NCBI RefSeq assembly: GCF_021462405.1
Contig: NZ_JAKEDU010000009.1
Location: 19,565-83,564 of the forward strand
Length of the DNA stretch: 64,000 bases
DNA from: Thermus tengchongensis
Lineage (GTDB): Bacteria; Deinococcota; Deinococci; Deinococcales; Thermaceae
Direction of reading: 5' to 3'
Below, in pieces: positions 1 to 15,375 of the stretch. Both the position numbers and the translations under genes were made by a program. How positions within the stretch are numbered: position 1 is the first letter of the stretch; each line of letters begins with the position of its first letter. A model generated the notes under the pieces. That model was not told the origin of the DNA, searched no databases, and saw only the letters and a list, made by a program, of their open reading frames with translations.

Positions 1-1
1 C

Positions 2-862
2 AGCGGGGAGGTGCTGGAGCTCGGGCGAGGGGTGCGCAAGACCAGCGCCGGCTACGACCTCAAAGACCTCTTCATCGGCTCGGAGGGGACCTTGGGGGTC
101 ATCACCCGCCTCACCCTGCGCCTCCACCCCTTGCCGGAGCACGTGCACACCCTAAGGGTCTTCTTCCCCGGGGTGGAGGAGGCGGCTTTGGCCAGCTACC
201 AGGTGATGGCCAGCGGGCTTCCCGTGGCCCGGCTGGAGCTTTTGGACGAGCTCGCCTTGAGGGCCCTGAACCGCTACCTAGGGGCGGGCTTCCCCGAGCG
301 CCCCGCCCTTTTCCTGGAGTTCCACTCCTCCACAAAGGAGGCCCTCGAGGCGGAAAGCACCCTAGCCCTGGAGATGGTCAAGGAGGCAGGGGCTTTGGCG
401 GTGGAGGCCGCCAAGACCGAGGAGGAGCGCAAAAGGCAGTGGGAGGCCCGCCACCAGGCCTACTGGGCCCTGGTCCACCTCTTTCCCGGCCACCGCTTCG
501 CCATCACCGACGTGGCCGTGCCCCTTTCCCGCCTGCCGGAGATGGTCCGCTACGCCCAAGGGCTTCTTCGGGAAATGGGCCTCACCGGCAACATCCTGGG
601 CCACGTGGGGGACGGGAACTTCCACACCCTGGTCCCCGTTTTGCCCGAGGACTACCCCAAGGCGGAGGCCTACGCCGAGGCCCTAGTGCGCCGCGCCCTA
701 GAGCTTGGCGGCACCTGCACCGCCGAACACGGGGTGGGCCTCAGGAAGAAGAAGTACCTCCCCCTGGAGCATGGGCCTGCTTTGGATTGGATGCGAAAAC
801 TAAAGGCCCTCTTGGACCCCGAGGGCCTCCTGAACCCGGGCAAGGTGCTTGACACGCCCTAG
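2..862 (+). CDS. glcD: FAD-linked oxidase, GlcD/D-lactate dehydrogenase family (5'-truncated by window)
   Basis: Only the last ~286 residues are in the window; the frame is open from base 2. The family oxidises D-2-hydroxy acids such as glycolate or D-lactate with FAD, usually as a GlcDEF or membrane-linked complex. The segment VRKTSAGYDLKDLFIGSEGTLG is the end of the PCMH-type FAD-binding domain. The rest is the FAD-oxidase C-terminal domain, with the conserved GHVGDGNFH and CTAEHGVGLRK motifs near the C-terminus. The stop codon lies inside the promoter of the following tRNA gene. Family is certain; substrate cannot be told from this fragment. Confidence 0.88.
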   Translation, partial: SGEVLELGRGVRKTSAGYDLKDLFIGSEGTLGVITRLTLRLHPLPEHVHTLRVFFPGVEEAALASYQVMASGLPVARLELLDELALRALNRYLGAGFPERPALFLEFHSSTKEALEAESTLALEMVKEAGALAVEAAKTEEERKRQWEARHQAYWALVHLFPGHRFAITDVAVPLSRLPEMVRYAQGLLREMGLTGNILGHVGDGNFHTLVPVLPEDYPKAEAYAEALVRRALELGGTCTAEHGVGLRKKKYLPLEHGPALDWMRKLKALLDPEGLLNPGKVLDTP

Positions 863-877
863 GCCCTTCGCTATAGT
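849..877 (+). promoter_or_regulatory. sigma-A promoter of tRNA-fMet
   Basis: TTGACA at 849-854 and TATAGT at 872-877 are separated by exactly 17 bp, a near-consensus housekeeping promoter. Transcription would start about 884, six bases before the mature tRNA. The -35 box lies within the last codons of the upstream oxidase gene. Confidence 0.85.
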
Positions 878-889
878 TAAGGATGGCGA

Positions 890-966
<77 letters not shown>

Positions 967-973
967 AAAGGAA

Positions 974-1003
974 GCCCGGACCCTTTAGGGTCCGGGCCTT
1001 TGC
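974..1003 (+). terminator. intrinsic terminator of tRNA-fMet
   Basis: A perfect 10-bp GC-rich stem (974-983 with 988-997) closes a TTTA loop and is followed by a short T-rich stretch. It lies 8 bases after the tRNA CCA. Confidence 0.75.
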
Positions 1004-1017
1004 CTTACCCTTGGGGC

Positions 1018-1257
1018 ATGGACTGGGAGGTGCACCAGAACCCCGAGCGCTTGGTCAAGACCTTCCGCTTCAAGAACTTCCTGGAGGCCCTGGCCTTCGC
1101 CCAAAAGGTGGGGGAGCTGGCCGAAAGGGAAAACCACCACCCCCGCCTCACCGTGGAGTGGGGGCGGGTCACGGTGGAGTGGTGGACCCACAGCCAGGGG
1201 GGCATCACCGAGAAGGACCGGGAGATGGCCCGCCTCACCGACCTGCTCCTGGGGTAG
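1018..1257 (+). CDS. pterin-4a-carbinolamine dehydratase
   Basis: 79 aa. This small cytoplasmic enzyme dehydrates 4a-hydroxytetrahydropterin to recycle tetrahydropterin cofactor. The family signature is visible: the histidine motif in ENHHP (about residue 44), the V.V.WWTH strand, then GGITEKDREMA. Length is normal for the family. I chose the ATG at 1018, because the open frame upstream runs into the tRNA terminator. It is 12 bp from the downstream thioesterase gene and probably co-transcribed with it. Confidence 0.88.
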   Translation: MDWEVHQNPERLVKTFRFKNFLEALAFAQKVGELAERENHHPRLTVEWGRVTVEWWTHSQGGITEKDREMARLTDLLLG

Positions 1258-1269
1258 CCTGGGAGAGGT

Positions 1270-1647
1270 ATGGAGGCACGCACCTTAGAGCTCGTCTTCC
1301 CCGAGCACACCAACCCCCTGGGCGCCGCCTTCGGCGGCTTCGTGCTGGGCCTCATGGACAAGGTGGGCTCCTACGCCGCCGCCCGCAGGGCCAAGAAGCC
1401 CGTGGTCACCGTGGCGGTGAGCAGCGTGGAGTTCAAGGTGCCCATCCGCACCGGGGACCTCCTGGAGGTGGTGGCCAAGGTGGTACGGGTGGGGCGCACC
1501 TCCTTGACCGTGGAGGTGGAGGTCTACAAGGAGCGCTTCGGCCAGGAAAACGGCCGGGTCCTGGCCACCAAGGGGGAACTCACCTACGTGGCGGTGAACG
1601 AGCGGGGCCAGCCCGTACCGGTGGACGAGCATGCGGGTGCTGATTGA
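1270..1647 (+). CDS. acyl-CoA thioesterase, hotdog fold (YciA/BFIT type)
   Basis: 125 aa. It hydrolyses acyl-CoA thioesters. A single hotdog domain is recognised by HTNPLGAAFGG (with the conserved Asn) followed by the helix GLMDKVG carrying the catalytic Asp, then strands VEFKVPIRTGD and TSLTVEVEVY. A GGGAGAGG ribosome site precedes the ATG. The 3' end overlaps the next gene by 17 bp, indicating translational coupling. Chain-length preference cannot be judged. Confidence 0.85.
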   Translation: MEARTLELVFPEHTNPLGAAFGGFVLGLMDKVGSYAAARRAKKPVVTVAVSSVEFKVPIRTGDLLEVVAKVVRVGRTSLTVEVEVYKERFGQENGRVLATKGELTYVAVNERGQPVPVDEHAGAD

Positions 1648-1942
1648 CGCTTCCTGCCCCTACTGCCGGGCCTTGGGCCGGGCCCTGAAGGGCTTGGACC
1701 TGCGGGGGACCCTCCAGGTGGAGCCCCTGCAGGAGGCCCAGGGCCTGGACCGGGAAGCCCTCCTTAAGGAGCTCCACGTCCTGGAAGGAAAGAGGGTCCA
1801 CCGGGGCTACCGGGCCCTCCTGGCCCTGGCCCGGAGGCTACCCCTCCTTTGGCCCCTCTACCCCCTCCTCCTCCTGGGCCTAGCCTTCGGCCTGGGGCCA
1901 AAGCTCTACCAGGCCCTGGCGGCGAGGAGGCCCCGTGCCTGA
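1631..1942 (+). CDS. DUF393 / DCC-family thiol-disulfide oxidoreductase-like protein
   Basis: 103 aa. The N-terminus has the DxxCPxC pattern (DASCPYC, residues 6-12) in place of the family's D-G-x-C-x-x-C. The family's YRAL segment follows at about residue 60, then a hydrophobic stretch (about 70-90). The family is predicted to be thioredoxin-like, but its substrates are unknown. It overlaps both neighbours (17 bp with the thioesterase, 8 bp with mutM), so it is a cistron of this operon. Confidence 0.7.
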   Translation: MRVLIDASCPYCRALGRALKGLDLRGTLQVEPLQEAQGLDREALLKELHVLEGKRVHRGYRALLALARRLPLLWPLYPLLLLGLAFGLGPKLYQALAARRPRA

Positions 1943-2729
1943 GCTGCCCGAGGTGGAGACCACAAGGCGGCGCCTCGAGGCCCTCCTCCTCGGGCGGCGC
2001 TTCCTGGAGATCCGCCACGGGGACCTAAGGCGCTACCGCCACACGGAAAAGGCCCTGGGCAGGAGGGTGGAAGGCCTCCTGCGCCGAGGCAAGTTCCTCC
2101 TCTTCCCCCTCTCCGGAGGCCTGGAGATGGTGGTCCACCTGGGCATGACCGGGGGGTTTCGCCTGGAGCCAACCCCCCACACCCGGGTGGCCTTCCGCCT
2201 GGACCAAGGAGCGGTCTTCTTCCACGACCCCCGGCGCTTTGGGCGCATCTGGGTGGTGGAGAGGGGGGACTACCGGGAAATCCCCCTCCTCTCCCGCCTG
2301 GGCCCCGAGCCCCTCTCCGAGGCCTTCCGCTTCCCGGAGTTCTGGGAGGGCCTAAGGAGAAGCGCCAAGCCCCTCAAGGGCCTCCTCCTGGACCAGCGCC
2401 TGGCCGCCGGGGTGGGGAACATCTACGCCGACGAGGCCCTCTTTAGGGCCCGCCTCTCCCCCTTCCGCCGGGGGAGGGAGGTGAACCCAGAGGAGGCCCA
2501 AAGGCTCTTTCAGGCCCTGAGGGAGGTCTTGGGCGAGGCCGTGGCCTTAGGGGGAAGCACCCTTTCCGACCGCACCTACCAGCAGCCCGACGGCCTTCCA
2601 GGGAGCTTCCAAGCGCGCCATGCGGTCTACGGGCGCCAGGGCCTCCCCTGCCCCCGGTGCGGCACCCCCGTGGCCCGGGCGGTGGTGGCAGGAAGGGGCA
2701 CCCACTTCTGCCCCCGGTGCCAGACCTGA
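1935..2729 (+). CDS. mutM: formamidopyrimidine-DNA glycosylase (Fpg/MutM)
   Basis: 264 aa. A bifunctional base-excision repair enzyme that removes 8-oxoguanine and Fapy lesions and cuts the abasic site. It begins MPELPEVET, giving the catalytic Pro2 and Glu3 once the start Met is removed. The helix-two-turn-helix segment LLLDQRLAAGVGNIYADEAL is present. The zinc finger is C-x2-C ... C-x2-C (CPRCG and FCPRC) at the C-terminus. The start is GTG at 1935. Full length for the family. Confidence 0.95.
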   Translation: MPELPEVETTRRRLEALLLGRRFLEIRHGDLRRYRHTEKALGRRVEGLLRRGKFLLFPLSGGLEMVVHLGMTGGFRLEPTPHTRVAFRLDQGAVFFHDPRRFGRIWVVERGDYREIPLLSRLGPEPLSEAFRFPEFWEGLRRSAKPLKGLLLDQRLAAGVGNIYADEALFRARLSPFRRGREVNPEEAQRLFQALREVLGEAVALGGSTLSDRTYQQPDGLPGSFQARHAVYGRQGLPCPRCGTPVARAVVAGRGTHFCPRCQT

Positions 2730-2734
2730 GCCCT

Positions 2735-2748
2735 CCCCCCGCGGGGGG
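2735..2748. terminator. hairpin between convergent genes
   Basis: A perfect palindrome of six C, GC, six G lies in the 23-bp gap between the stop codons of mutM (+) and the thiamine permease (-). It could end transcription from both sides, but there is no clear T-tract on either strand. Confidence 0.35.
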
Positions 2749-2752
2749 CGCA

Positions 2753-4234
2753 TTAGCCCCACCGGCCCCGGCCCCGGTCCAGGAGGTAGAAGAGGAGGCC
2801 AGAAAGAAGAGCCAGCAGGGCGGCCAGGGCCAAGGCCTCCTTAAAGGGGGCCTCTCCCGGCCTCCCCAGGCGCTCGTAGATGGCCAGGGTCAGGGTGGTC
2901 CACTCCGGGCGCCAGAGCACCAGGGTGGCCCCAAACTCCCCCAGAATGACGGCCAGGGCCAGGGCAAGCCCGGATTGCAGGGCGGGAAAGACCAAGGGGA
3001 TCTCCACCCGCAAGAAGGCCCTAAGGGGGGTGGCCCCCAGGACCCGGGCAGCCTGAAGGAGGTTTGGGGAAAGGCTCCTTAGGGCCGGAAGCAGGGCCCG
3101 GGCCAGAAGCGGGTAGGCCAAGAGGGCGTAGGCGGCGAGGAGCAGGGGCAAGGAGCCCCGCCAGGCGGGGTAGGCCAGCAAGTAGCCCAGGCCCACCGCC
3201 ACCGGGCTCACCAGGAGGGGGAAAAGGCCCAGAAGGTCCAGAAGGCGGCTCCCCCGGGCGGCCACCGCGTAGGCCACCCCCAGGGGCAGGGCCAGGAGGA
3301 GGGCCAGGAGGGTAAAGCGGAGGCTGTTCCCCAAGGCCAGGGAAAGGGGGGTGAAGTCCTCCGAGGCCCAGGCGGAGGCCAAGGCCCTGGGGTCGGCCTG
3401 GAGGAAGAGGGCCCCTAGGGGGGCGAAGAGAAGGAGGAAAAAGATGGCAAGCCCCGCGGTCCAGGCCCAGGAGGCGGGCAAGAGCTCCCCCGGAGGCAGA
3501 GGGTAAGGGCGGAACCGCAGGTACAGGAGGACGGCCAGGCCCAGGGTGAGGATCTCCAGGAGCATGAGGGCGCTGGCCTCGGGGAAGGCCAGGCGGTAGG
3601 CCAGGAGGGTGTAGACCTCCACCTCGAGGGTGGCGTACCTGGGCCCTCCCAGGAGGAGGGGCACCCCGAAGGCAGAGAAAGCGTAAAGGAAGACCAGAAG
3701 CCCCGCCGAGGCCAAGGCCGGCAGGAGGAGGGGAAGCCCCACCCGGAGGAAGGCGCGAAAGGGGGTAGCCCCCAAGACCCGCGCGGCCCGCATGGGGCCC
3801 TCCAGGCGCACGGCCACGGGCAGAAGGATGCGAAGGGCAAGCCCCAGGTTATAGAAGACCGCAGCCAGGAAAAGGAGCGCCCGGGTGCCGTAAAGGTCCA
3901 CCCCCAAAACCCCCCTGGGTCCGAGAAGGGCCATGAACCCCAGGGCCACCACGGGGGTAGGGAGGACAAAGGGCAAGGTGGAAAGGGCCAAAAAGGCCTC
4001 CCGCAGGGGAAAGCGCCTGCGGAAGAGAAAGGCCAGGGGAAGGGCTAAGGAGAGGGTGAAGAAGGCAGAAAGGAGCCCATACTCCAGGCTCCAGAGGTAG
4101 CGTTCCCAGTAATAGGGGTTTGCCAGGGCCTTGGCAAACCCCTCCCCCACCCCCAGGGCCAGGATGCGGGAGAGGGGATAGAAGAGGGCCAGGCCTAAGA
4201 AGGAGAGAACGAGGAGCCCTGCAAGCCTGGCCAC
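2753..4234 (-). CDS. thiP: thiamine ABC transporter permease (ThiP-like)
   Basis: 493 aa. A fused double permease with about 12 membrane segments. Each half carries an EAA-type loop contacting the ATPase (VLGATPFRAFLRVGLPL in the first, VLGATPLRAFLRVEIPL in the second). This duplicated layout is typical of ThiP and of Fe3+ FbpB permeases. Thiamine is inferred from the partner gene upstream and from the TPP riboswitch ahead of both. The start is GTG with a GGAGGG ribosome site. No ATPase (ThiQ) gene is adjacent, so the pump must use one encoded elsewhere. Confidence 0.85.
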   Translation of the reverse strand: MARLAGLLVLSFLGLALFYPLSRILALGVGEGFAKALANPYYWERYLWSLEYGLLSAFFTLSLALPLAFLFRRRFPLREAFLALSTLPFVLPTPVVALGFMALLGPRGVLGVDLYGTRALLFLAAVFYNLGLALRILLPVAVRLEGPMRAARVLGATPFRAFLRVGLPLLLPALASAGLLVFLYAFSAFGVPLLLGGPRYATLEVEVYTLLAYRLAFPEASALMLLEILTLGLAVLLYLRFRPYPLPPGELLPASWAWTAGLAIFFLLLFAPLGALFLQADPRALASAWASEDFTPLSLALGNSLRFTLLALLLALPLGVAYAVAARGSRLLDLLGLFPLLVSPVAVGLGYLLAYPAWRGSLPLLLAAYALLAYPLLARALLPALRSLSPNLLQAARVLGATPLRAFLRVEIPLVFPALQSGLALALAVILGEFGATLVLWRPEWTTLTLAIYERLGRPGEAPFKEALALAALLALLSGLLFYLLDRGRGRWG

Positions 4235-4261
4235 GCCCTCCTACACCCCTTCCCCACGCCC

Positions 4262-4310
4262 CTTCGCCGGGGCCCCCACCCTGGCTTGGTCAAGGTGGGG
4301 CGGTATCACC
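4262..4310. repeat. hairpin repeat (GGGCCCCCAC-stem-GTGGGG type), copy at the 3' end of thiB
   Basis: GGGGCCCCCAC, an imperfect 12-bp stem, then GTGGGGCGGTATCACC. The flanks match the copies near 34.55 and 46.2 kb, but the stem sequence differs. The thiB stop codon (TGA, 4306-4308 on the minus strand) lies inside the element's conserved TATCACC end. Confidence 0.6.
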
Positions 4311-5340
4311 GCCGCCCCCGGCGCACCGCCTCGGGGCTTTGCCCCTGGAGCACCACCTGGGTCCACTCCGCGATCCAGCGCTCCCGGTTCTGGGCCATGA
4401 CCTTGGGGTCCAAGCGCACGCTCCCCACGGGCTCGGGGGCGAAGCGGAAGACCTCGGGGAGCTTGGCATCCCGGCGGGCCGGGTACATCCACATCTCCGT
4501 GGGGATGTTCTCCTGCACGGGCTTGGAGAGGAGCCAGTCCACCACCTTCTTGGCTCCTTCCAGGTTCTTGGTCCCCTTCAGGATCCCCACGAACTCCACC
4601 TGGAAGAAGGCCAGCTCGGGGAAGAGGTTCCCCGTGGGGGGTTCCTGGTACTTGCCCTCGGAATAGTAGACCTCGGCGGCGGGGCTCGTGGTGTAGGAGA
4701 CCACCAGGGGCCGATCCCCCTTGTAGAGGGTGAAGTGGGTGTAGTAGGCCTCGCTCCAGCCCTTGGCCACCCGCACGCCCCCATCCCGGAGCTTGGCCCA
4801 GAAGTCCAGGTACCCGTCCTCCCCGAAGCGGGCCACCGTGGCCATGAGGAAGGCCAGGCCCGGGGAGCTGGTGGCGGGGTTTTGCACCACCAGGAGCCGG
4901 GCGTACTCGGGCCGGGCGAGGTCGGCGGGCGCCTTGGGCAAAGAGCGGTCCTTGAAGTGGGCCCGGTCGTAGTTCAGGCTCACCCAGCCGTAGTCCACGG
5001 GAAGGGCGCGAAAGCTGGGGTCCAGGAGCAAGGTGGCCTTCAGGTTCTGGATCTCAGGGCTACGGTAGGGGAGGAGGATGTCCGCCTCGAGGGCCCGGGA
5101 GAGGAAGGTGTTGTCAAAGCCGTAGATCACGTCGGCAATAGGAGCCCCCTTGGTGAGGATGGCCCGGTTCAGGGTCTCCCCCGCGTCCCCTCCCTTGAGG
5201 AAGCGGAGCTTCAGGCCGGTTTCCCGCTCAAACCGGGCGATGAGCCCCTTATCCAGGGAGAAGCTGGAGTGGGTGAGGACCGTGATCTCCTGGGCCCAAC
5301 CAAGGGCCAAGAACACCAAAGCCGCCAGCAGTCGCAACAT
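4306..5340 (-). CDS. thiB: thiamine/thiamine-phosphate ABC transporter substrate-binding protein
   Basis: 344 aa. A periplasmic binding protein delivering thiamine compounds to the permease. The Sec signal peptide is residues 1-16 (MLRLLAALVFLALGWAQ). The mature protein starts EITVLTHSSFSL and continues with ThiB-like segments: FERETGLKLRFLKGGDAGE, PIADVIYGFDNTFLSRA and PVDYGWVSLNYDR. It is the first gene after the TPP riboswitch. The ATG directly follows TTTTT, and its ribosome site sits in a hairpin arm. The C-terminus ends at a repeat element. Confidence 0.92.
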   Translation of the reverse strand: MLRLLAALVFLALGWAQEITVLTHSSFSLDKGLIARFERETGLKLRFLKGGDAGETLNRAILTKGAPIADVIYGFDNTFLSRALEADILLPYRSPEIQNLKATLLLDPSFRALPVDYGWVSLNYDRAHFKDRSLPKAPADLARPEYARLLVVQNPATSSPGLAFLMATVARFGEDGYLDFWAKLRDGGVRVAKGWSEAYYTHFTLYKGDRPLVVSYTTSPAAEVYYSEGKYQEPPTGNLFPELAFFQVEFVGILKGTKNLEGAKKVVDWLLSKPVQENIPTEMWMYPARRDAKLPEVFRFAPEPVGSVRLDPKVMAQNRERWIAEWTQVVLQGQSPEAVRRGRR

Positions 5341-5364
5341 AAAAACCCCCTGCCACCGGGGTTT
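5341..5364 (-). terminator. expression-platform hairpin covering the thiB ribosome binding site
   Basis: Read on the minus strand, AAACCCC pairs with GGGGTTT across an 8-base loop and runs into TTTTT, directly before the thiB ATG. The 3' arm contains the AGGGGG ribosome site. The hairpin can therefore act as a terminator, a ribosome-site sequestor, or both. Confidence 0.65.
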
Positions 5365-5385
5365 CGGAAAGTCTTCGGCTTTCCG

Positions 5386-5462
5386 TCACCTTCCCTACGC
5401 CGGCATTACCCGGATCAGGTTCCAAGGGTATCTCTCAGCCCCTAACGGGACACCCCCGGTGA
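5386..5462 (-). promoter_or_regulatory. TPP riboswitch (THI element)
   Basis: The minus strand contains the conserved TPP aptamer cores GGGGCTGAGA and ACCTGATCCGGGTAATGCCGGCGTAGGGA. A closing P1 helix forms from TCACC (5462-5458) and GGTGA (5390-5386). It is followed by a 7-bp hairpin (5385-5365) and then the terminator-like hairpin in front of thiB. TPP binding is expected to switch thiB-thiP off. Confidence 0.95.
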
Positions 5463-5469
5463 CGCCCTG

Positions 5470-5498
5470 AGTTTACCCCACCCTTCCCGGCCCTGGAA
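5470..5498 (-). promoter_or_regulatory. promoter of the TPP riboswitch transcript
   Basis: Minus-strand TAAACT (5475-5470) is a good -10 placed so that transcription starts at about 5463, the first base of the aptamer. At 17 bp upstream the sequence is TTCCAG (5498-5493), a weak -35. The promoter fits in the gap after the upstream hydrolase gene. Confidence 0.6.
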
Positions 5499-5508
5499 GG
5501 GCGGTCTT

Positions 5509-6363
5509 TCACACCCTCCAAGGAGAGGGAGCCAGCAGGCCCTCGAGGCTCTCGCGGAAGGCCTCGCCAAAAGCCTCCGGTTGGTCGATCCAGGGGTAGT
5601 GCCCAGCCCCAGGGATCACCCGGATGGGGGCTTTGAGGCGCCCCGCCACCTCCTCCGCGTAGGGGTAGCTGGTGCCGTCCTGCTCCCCCACCACCACCGC
5701 CACCTGCTTGGAGCTGGGGGAAAGGTAGGGGGTGTAGTCCAGCCGCCAAAGGCCGTTGCGCAGGAAGCCCCAGGCAGGGGTATCCGGCCCCAGGATGCCG
5801 GAGCCCTCCGCCACCCACTCGTACTCCAGGCGGCCATGGGGGGTGGGAAACATGAGGCGGTCGAAGAGGAGCTTGGGCTCCGCCTTCTCCAAGGCCGCCC
5901 TCAGGTTCGCCTCGGGGTCGGCCAAGGGCTCCAGCCCCGCCGCCTCCGCAAGCCTTGCGGAAAGCCAGGGGAAGCTCACCCAGGGGGAAAGGAGGACCGC
6001 CCCCAGGGCCTCCGGGTAGCGGCGGAGGAGCTCCAGGGCCACCAGGGCCCCAAAGCCGTGGGCCAGAAGATGAAACTGATCCAGTCCCAAGGCCTCGGCC
6101 AGGGCCACGGTATCCCCCACCAGGGCATCTATGGTAAAAAGCCTGGGGTCCTGGGGAAGCTCCAGGCTCCGCCCCGAACCCCGCTGGTCGAAGTAGATGA
6201 CCCGAAAGCCCTCCAGGTAGTCCTGAAGCCCCTCCCTGAGGGCGTAGGCGTTGCCCCCAGGCCCCCCGTGGAGGACCAGGAGGGCCGGGGCATGCTCGTC
6301 CCCCACGTCCTCCACGTAGAGCTCCGCTTCCCCTACGGGGATGTAGCCGATTTCTTCCCGCAT
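5509..6363 (-). CDS. alpha/beta-hydrolase, proline iminopeptidase-related, nucleophile replaced by Gly
   Basis: 284 aa. The fold is clear: the oxyanion-hole motif HGGPGG (about residues 33-38), FDQRGSGRS, and the C-terminal GAGHYPW carrying the usual catalytic His. The nucleophile elbow, normally G-x-S-x-G, reads AHGFGA, so Ser is replaced by Gly. I recall a T. thermophilus HB8 proline-iminopeptidase-related protein (TTHA1809) with the same change, which would make it a conserved trait and not decay. Activity as a classical Ser peptidase is unlikely. Third gene of a minus-strand group after the aldolase and a small protein. Confidence 0.8.
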   Translation of the reverse strand: MREEIGYIPVGEAELYVEDVGDEHAPALLVLHGGPGGNAYALREGLQDYLEGFRVIYFDQRGSGRSLELPQDPRLFTIDALVGDTVALAEALGLDQFHLLAHGFGALVALELLRRYPEALGAVLLSPWVSFPWLSARLAEAAGLEPLADPEANLRAALEKAEPKLLFDRLMFPTPHGRLEYEWVAEGSGILGPDTPAWGFLRNGLWRLDYTPYLSPSSKQVAVVVGEQDGTSYPYAEEVAGRLKAPIRVIPGAGHYPWIDQPEAFGEAFRESLEGLLAPSPWRV

Positions 6364-6572
6364 CCCCTATAGACTACCCCATCCTGAAGGGTAAAGGCCC
6401 AAACCTTAACCCCGGGCAGGGCCTGGGCCTTGGCGATGGCCTCCTCCCCGGCGCCGAACACCTCCAGGAGCCACACCCCTTCCCCCTCAAGAAGCCAAAA
6501 GGGATGAGGAAGTTCCCAGGCCAAGCGCAAAAGGACCTCCTTCTCCTTCCCCTCCACGAAAAGCACCCTCAT
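6333..6572 (-). CDS. small protein of unknown function
   Basis: 79 aa starting MRVLFVEGKEKEVLLRL. The ATG overlaps the aldolase stop as ATGA, and the 3' end overlaps the hydrolase start by 31 bp. The coupling and the mixed charged/hydrophobic composition suggest a real cistron. There is no signal peptide and no motif that I recognise. The sequence looks like a small alpha/beta domain. Confidence 0.5.
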   Translation of the reverse strand: MRVLFVEGKEKEVLLRLAWELPHPFWLLEGEGVWLLEVFGAGEEAIAKAQALPGVKVWAFTLQDGVVYRGCGKKSATSP

Positions 6573-7165
6573 CCCTTCCCCCAAAGGCGGTGGTAAAAGA
6601 GGATCTCCGCACTCTCCTCCAAGGTGGTGAGGAGGCTGTAGGCCTCGAGGAGGGCCTCCTCTAGGCGCTCCTTGAGGCCGATGGCGAAGGCCCCGTGGCC
6701 CCTTAGGAGGCAAACCCGGTGCTCCCTCAGGGCCTCAGCCACAGCCAAGGCCGCCTCCTCCGTGGCGGAAACGGTCCTTGGGGAGAGCACCGGCACCTCC
6801 TTTAGGTAGTACTGGCCCTCGAGGTCCAGGGGAACGATCCGGTCCAGGTGCAGGGAAAGGGCCACCGCTACCCGGGGGTGGGCGTGGACGATGGCCCGGG
6901 CCGGGGTCTTCCGGTAGACCTCCCGGTGGATCACGCTCTCCACGCTGGCCCCTTCAGGGAAGGGGCCCTCCAGGGGCACCTCCACCAGGTCCTCGGGGGT
7001 CAGGCGGGCCTTCTGCACCCCGCTTCGGGTGATGAGAAAGCCCTCCTTGGTGCGCACGGAAAAGTTGCCCGCGGTGGCGGAGATGAGGCGCTGGTGGAAG
7101 AGGTCCTCCCCCACCTGGCGAAAGGCGGTGTAGATCCGCGCCAGCATGGGCCTATTATGGTGCAA
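6569..7165 (-). CDS. class II aldolase/adducin family protein
   Basis: 198 aa. Zn-dependent aldolases of this family cleave or dehydrate phosphorylated sugars (fuculose- or rhamnulose-phosphate, methylthioribulose-phosphate). Visible features are SATAGNFSVR near the N-terminus (the N-x-S phosphate-binding segment), the acidic residue in SVESVIHREVY, the metal-binding HAHP and the third His in LRGHGAF. Which substrate is used cannot be told. Methionine salvage (MtnB-like) or sugar-phosphate metabolism are both possible. Confidence 0.8.
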   Translation of the reverse strand: MHHNRPMLARIYTAFRQVGEDLFHQRLISATAGNFSVRTKEGFLITRSGVQKARLTPEDLVEVPLEGPFPEGASVESVIHREVYRKTPARAIVHAHPRVAVALSLHLDRIVPLDLEGQYYLKEVPVLSPRTVSATEEAALAVAEALREHRVCLLRGHGAFAIGLKERLEEALLEAYSLLTTLEESAEILFYHRLWGKG

Positions 7166-7192
7166 AAGCCCTTCTGGGGGCGACGCTTAGGA

Positions 7193-7226
7193 GCCCCCAC
7201 CCTGGCATAGCCAGGGTGGGGTGGCC
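7193..7226. repeat. hairpin repeat directly after the rpoC stop
   Basis: Perfect 12-bp arms (CCCCACCCTGGC at 7195-7206 with GCCAGGGTGGGG at 7210-7221) enclose ATA, with flanks GAGCCC and GTGG. It lies 5 bp past the rpoC stop and may act as its terminator, although no T-run follows. It belongs to the same family as the copies at 4.3, 34.5 and 46.2 kb. Confidence 0.65.
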
Positions 7227-11804
<4,578 letters not shown>

Positions 11805-11830
11805 TCTTCCTCCAGCTTTTTCAGCAAGCG

Positions 11831-15190
<3,360 letters not shown>

Positions 15191-15240
15191 GCGTCACCTC
15201 TGGGAAAGCGGGCCGCCCGAGGTAAGCTAACAGGGTTCTT

Positions 15241-15263
15241 CCGCGGGACGTGGCGTCCCGCGG
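15241..15263 (-). promoter_or_regulatory. leader hairpin upstream of rpoB
   Basis: A perfect 10-bp stem (CCGCGGGACG with CGTCCCGCGG) and a 3-base loop sit about 50 bp before the rpoB ATG and inside the predicted transcript. There is no T-tract, so a simple terminator is unlikely. A leader structure controlling RNA polymerase expression is possible. Confidence 0.5.
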
Positions 15264-15313
15264 CGGCTGGCTCTTACCGTGCTCCCTTGGCCCGACCAAA
15301 GAGCACAAACCTT

Positions 15314-15343
15314 AGCCTAAAGGACCTCCCCAAGTCCCGTCAA
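15314..15343 (-). promoter_or_regulatory. rpoBC promoter
   Basis: On the minus strand TTGACG (15343-15338) and TAGGCT (15319-15314) are 18 bp apart. Transcription from about 15307 gives a leader near 117 nt containing the 10-bp hairpin. The 185-bp gap between rpoB and the S4-protein gene holds this promoter, the hairpin and nothing else that I see. Confidence 0.7.
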
Positions 15344-15375
15344 GCCGAACGTGCCGACCCCGCTCCTTTTGGCCG

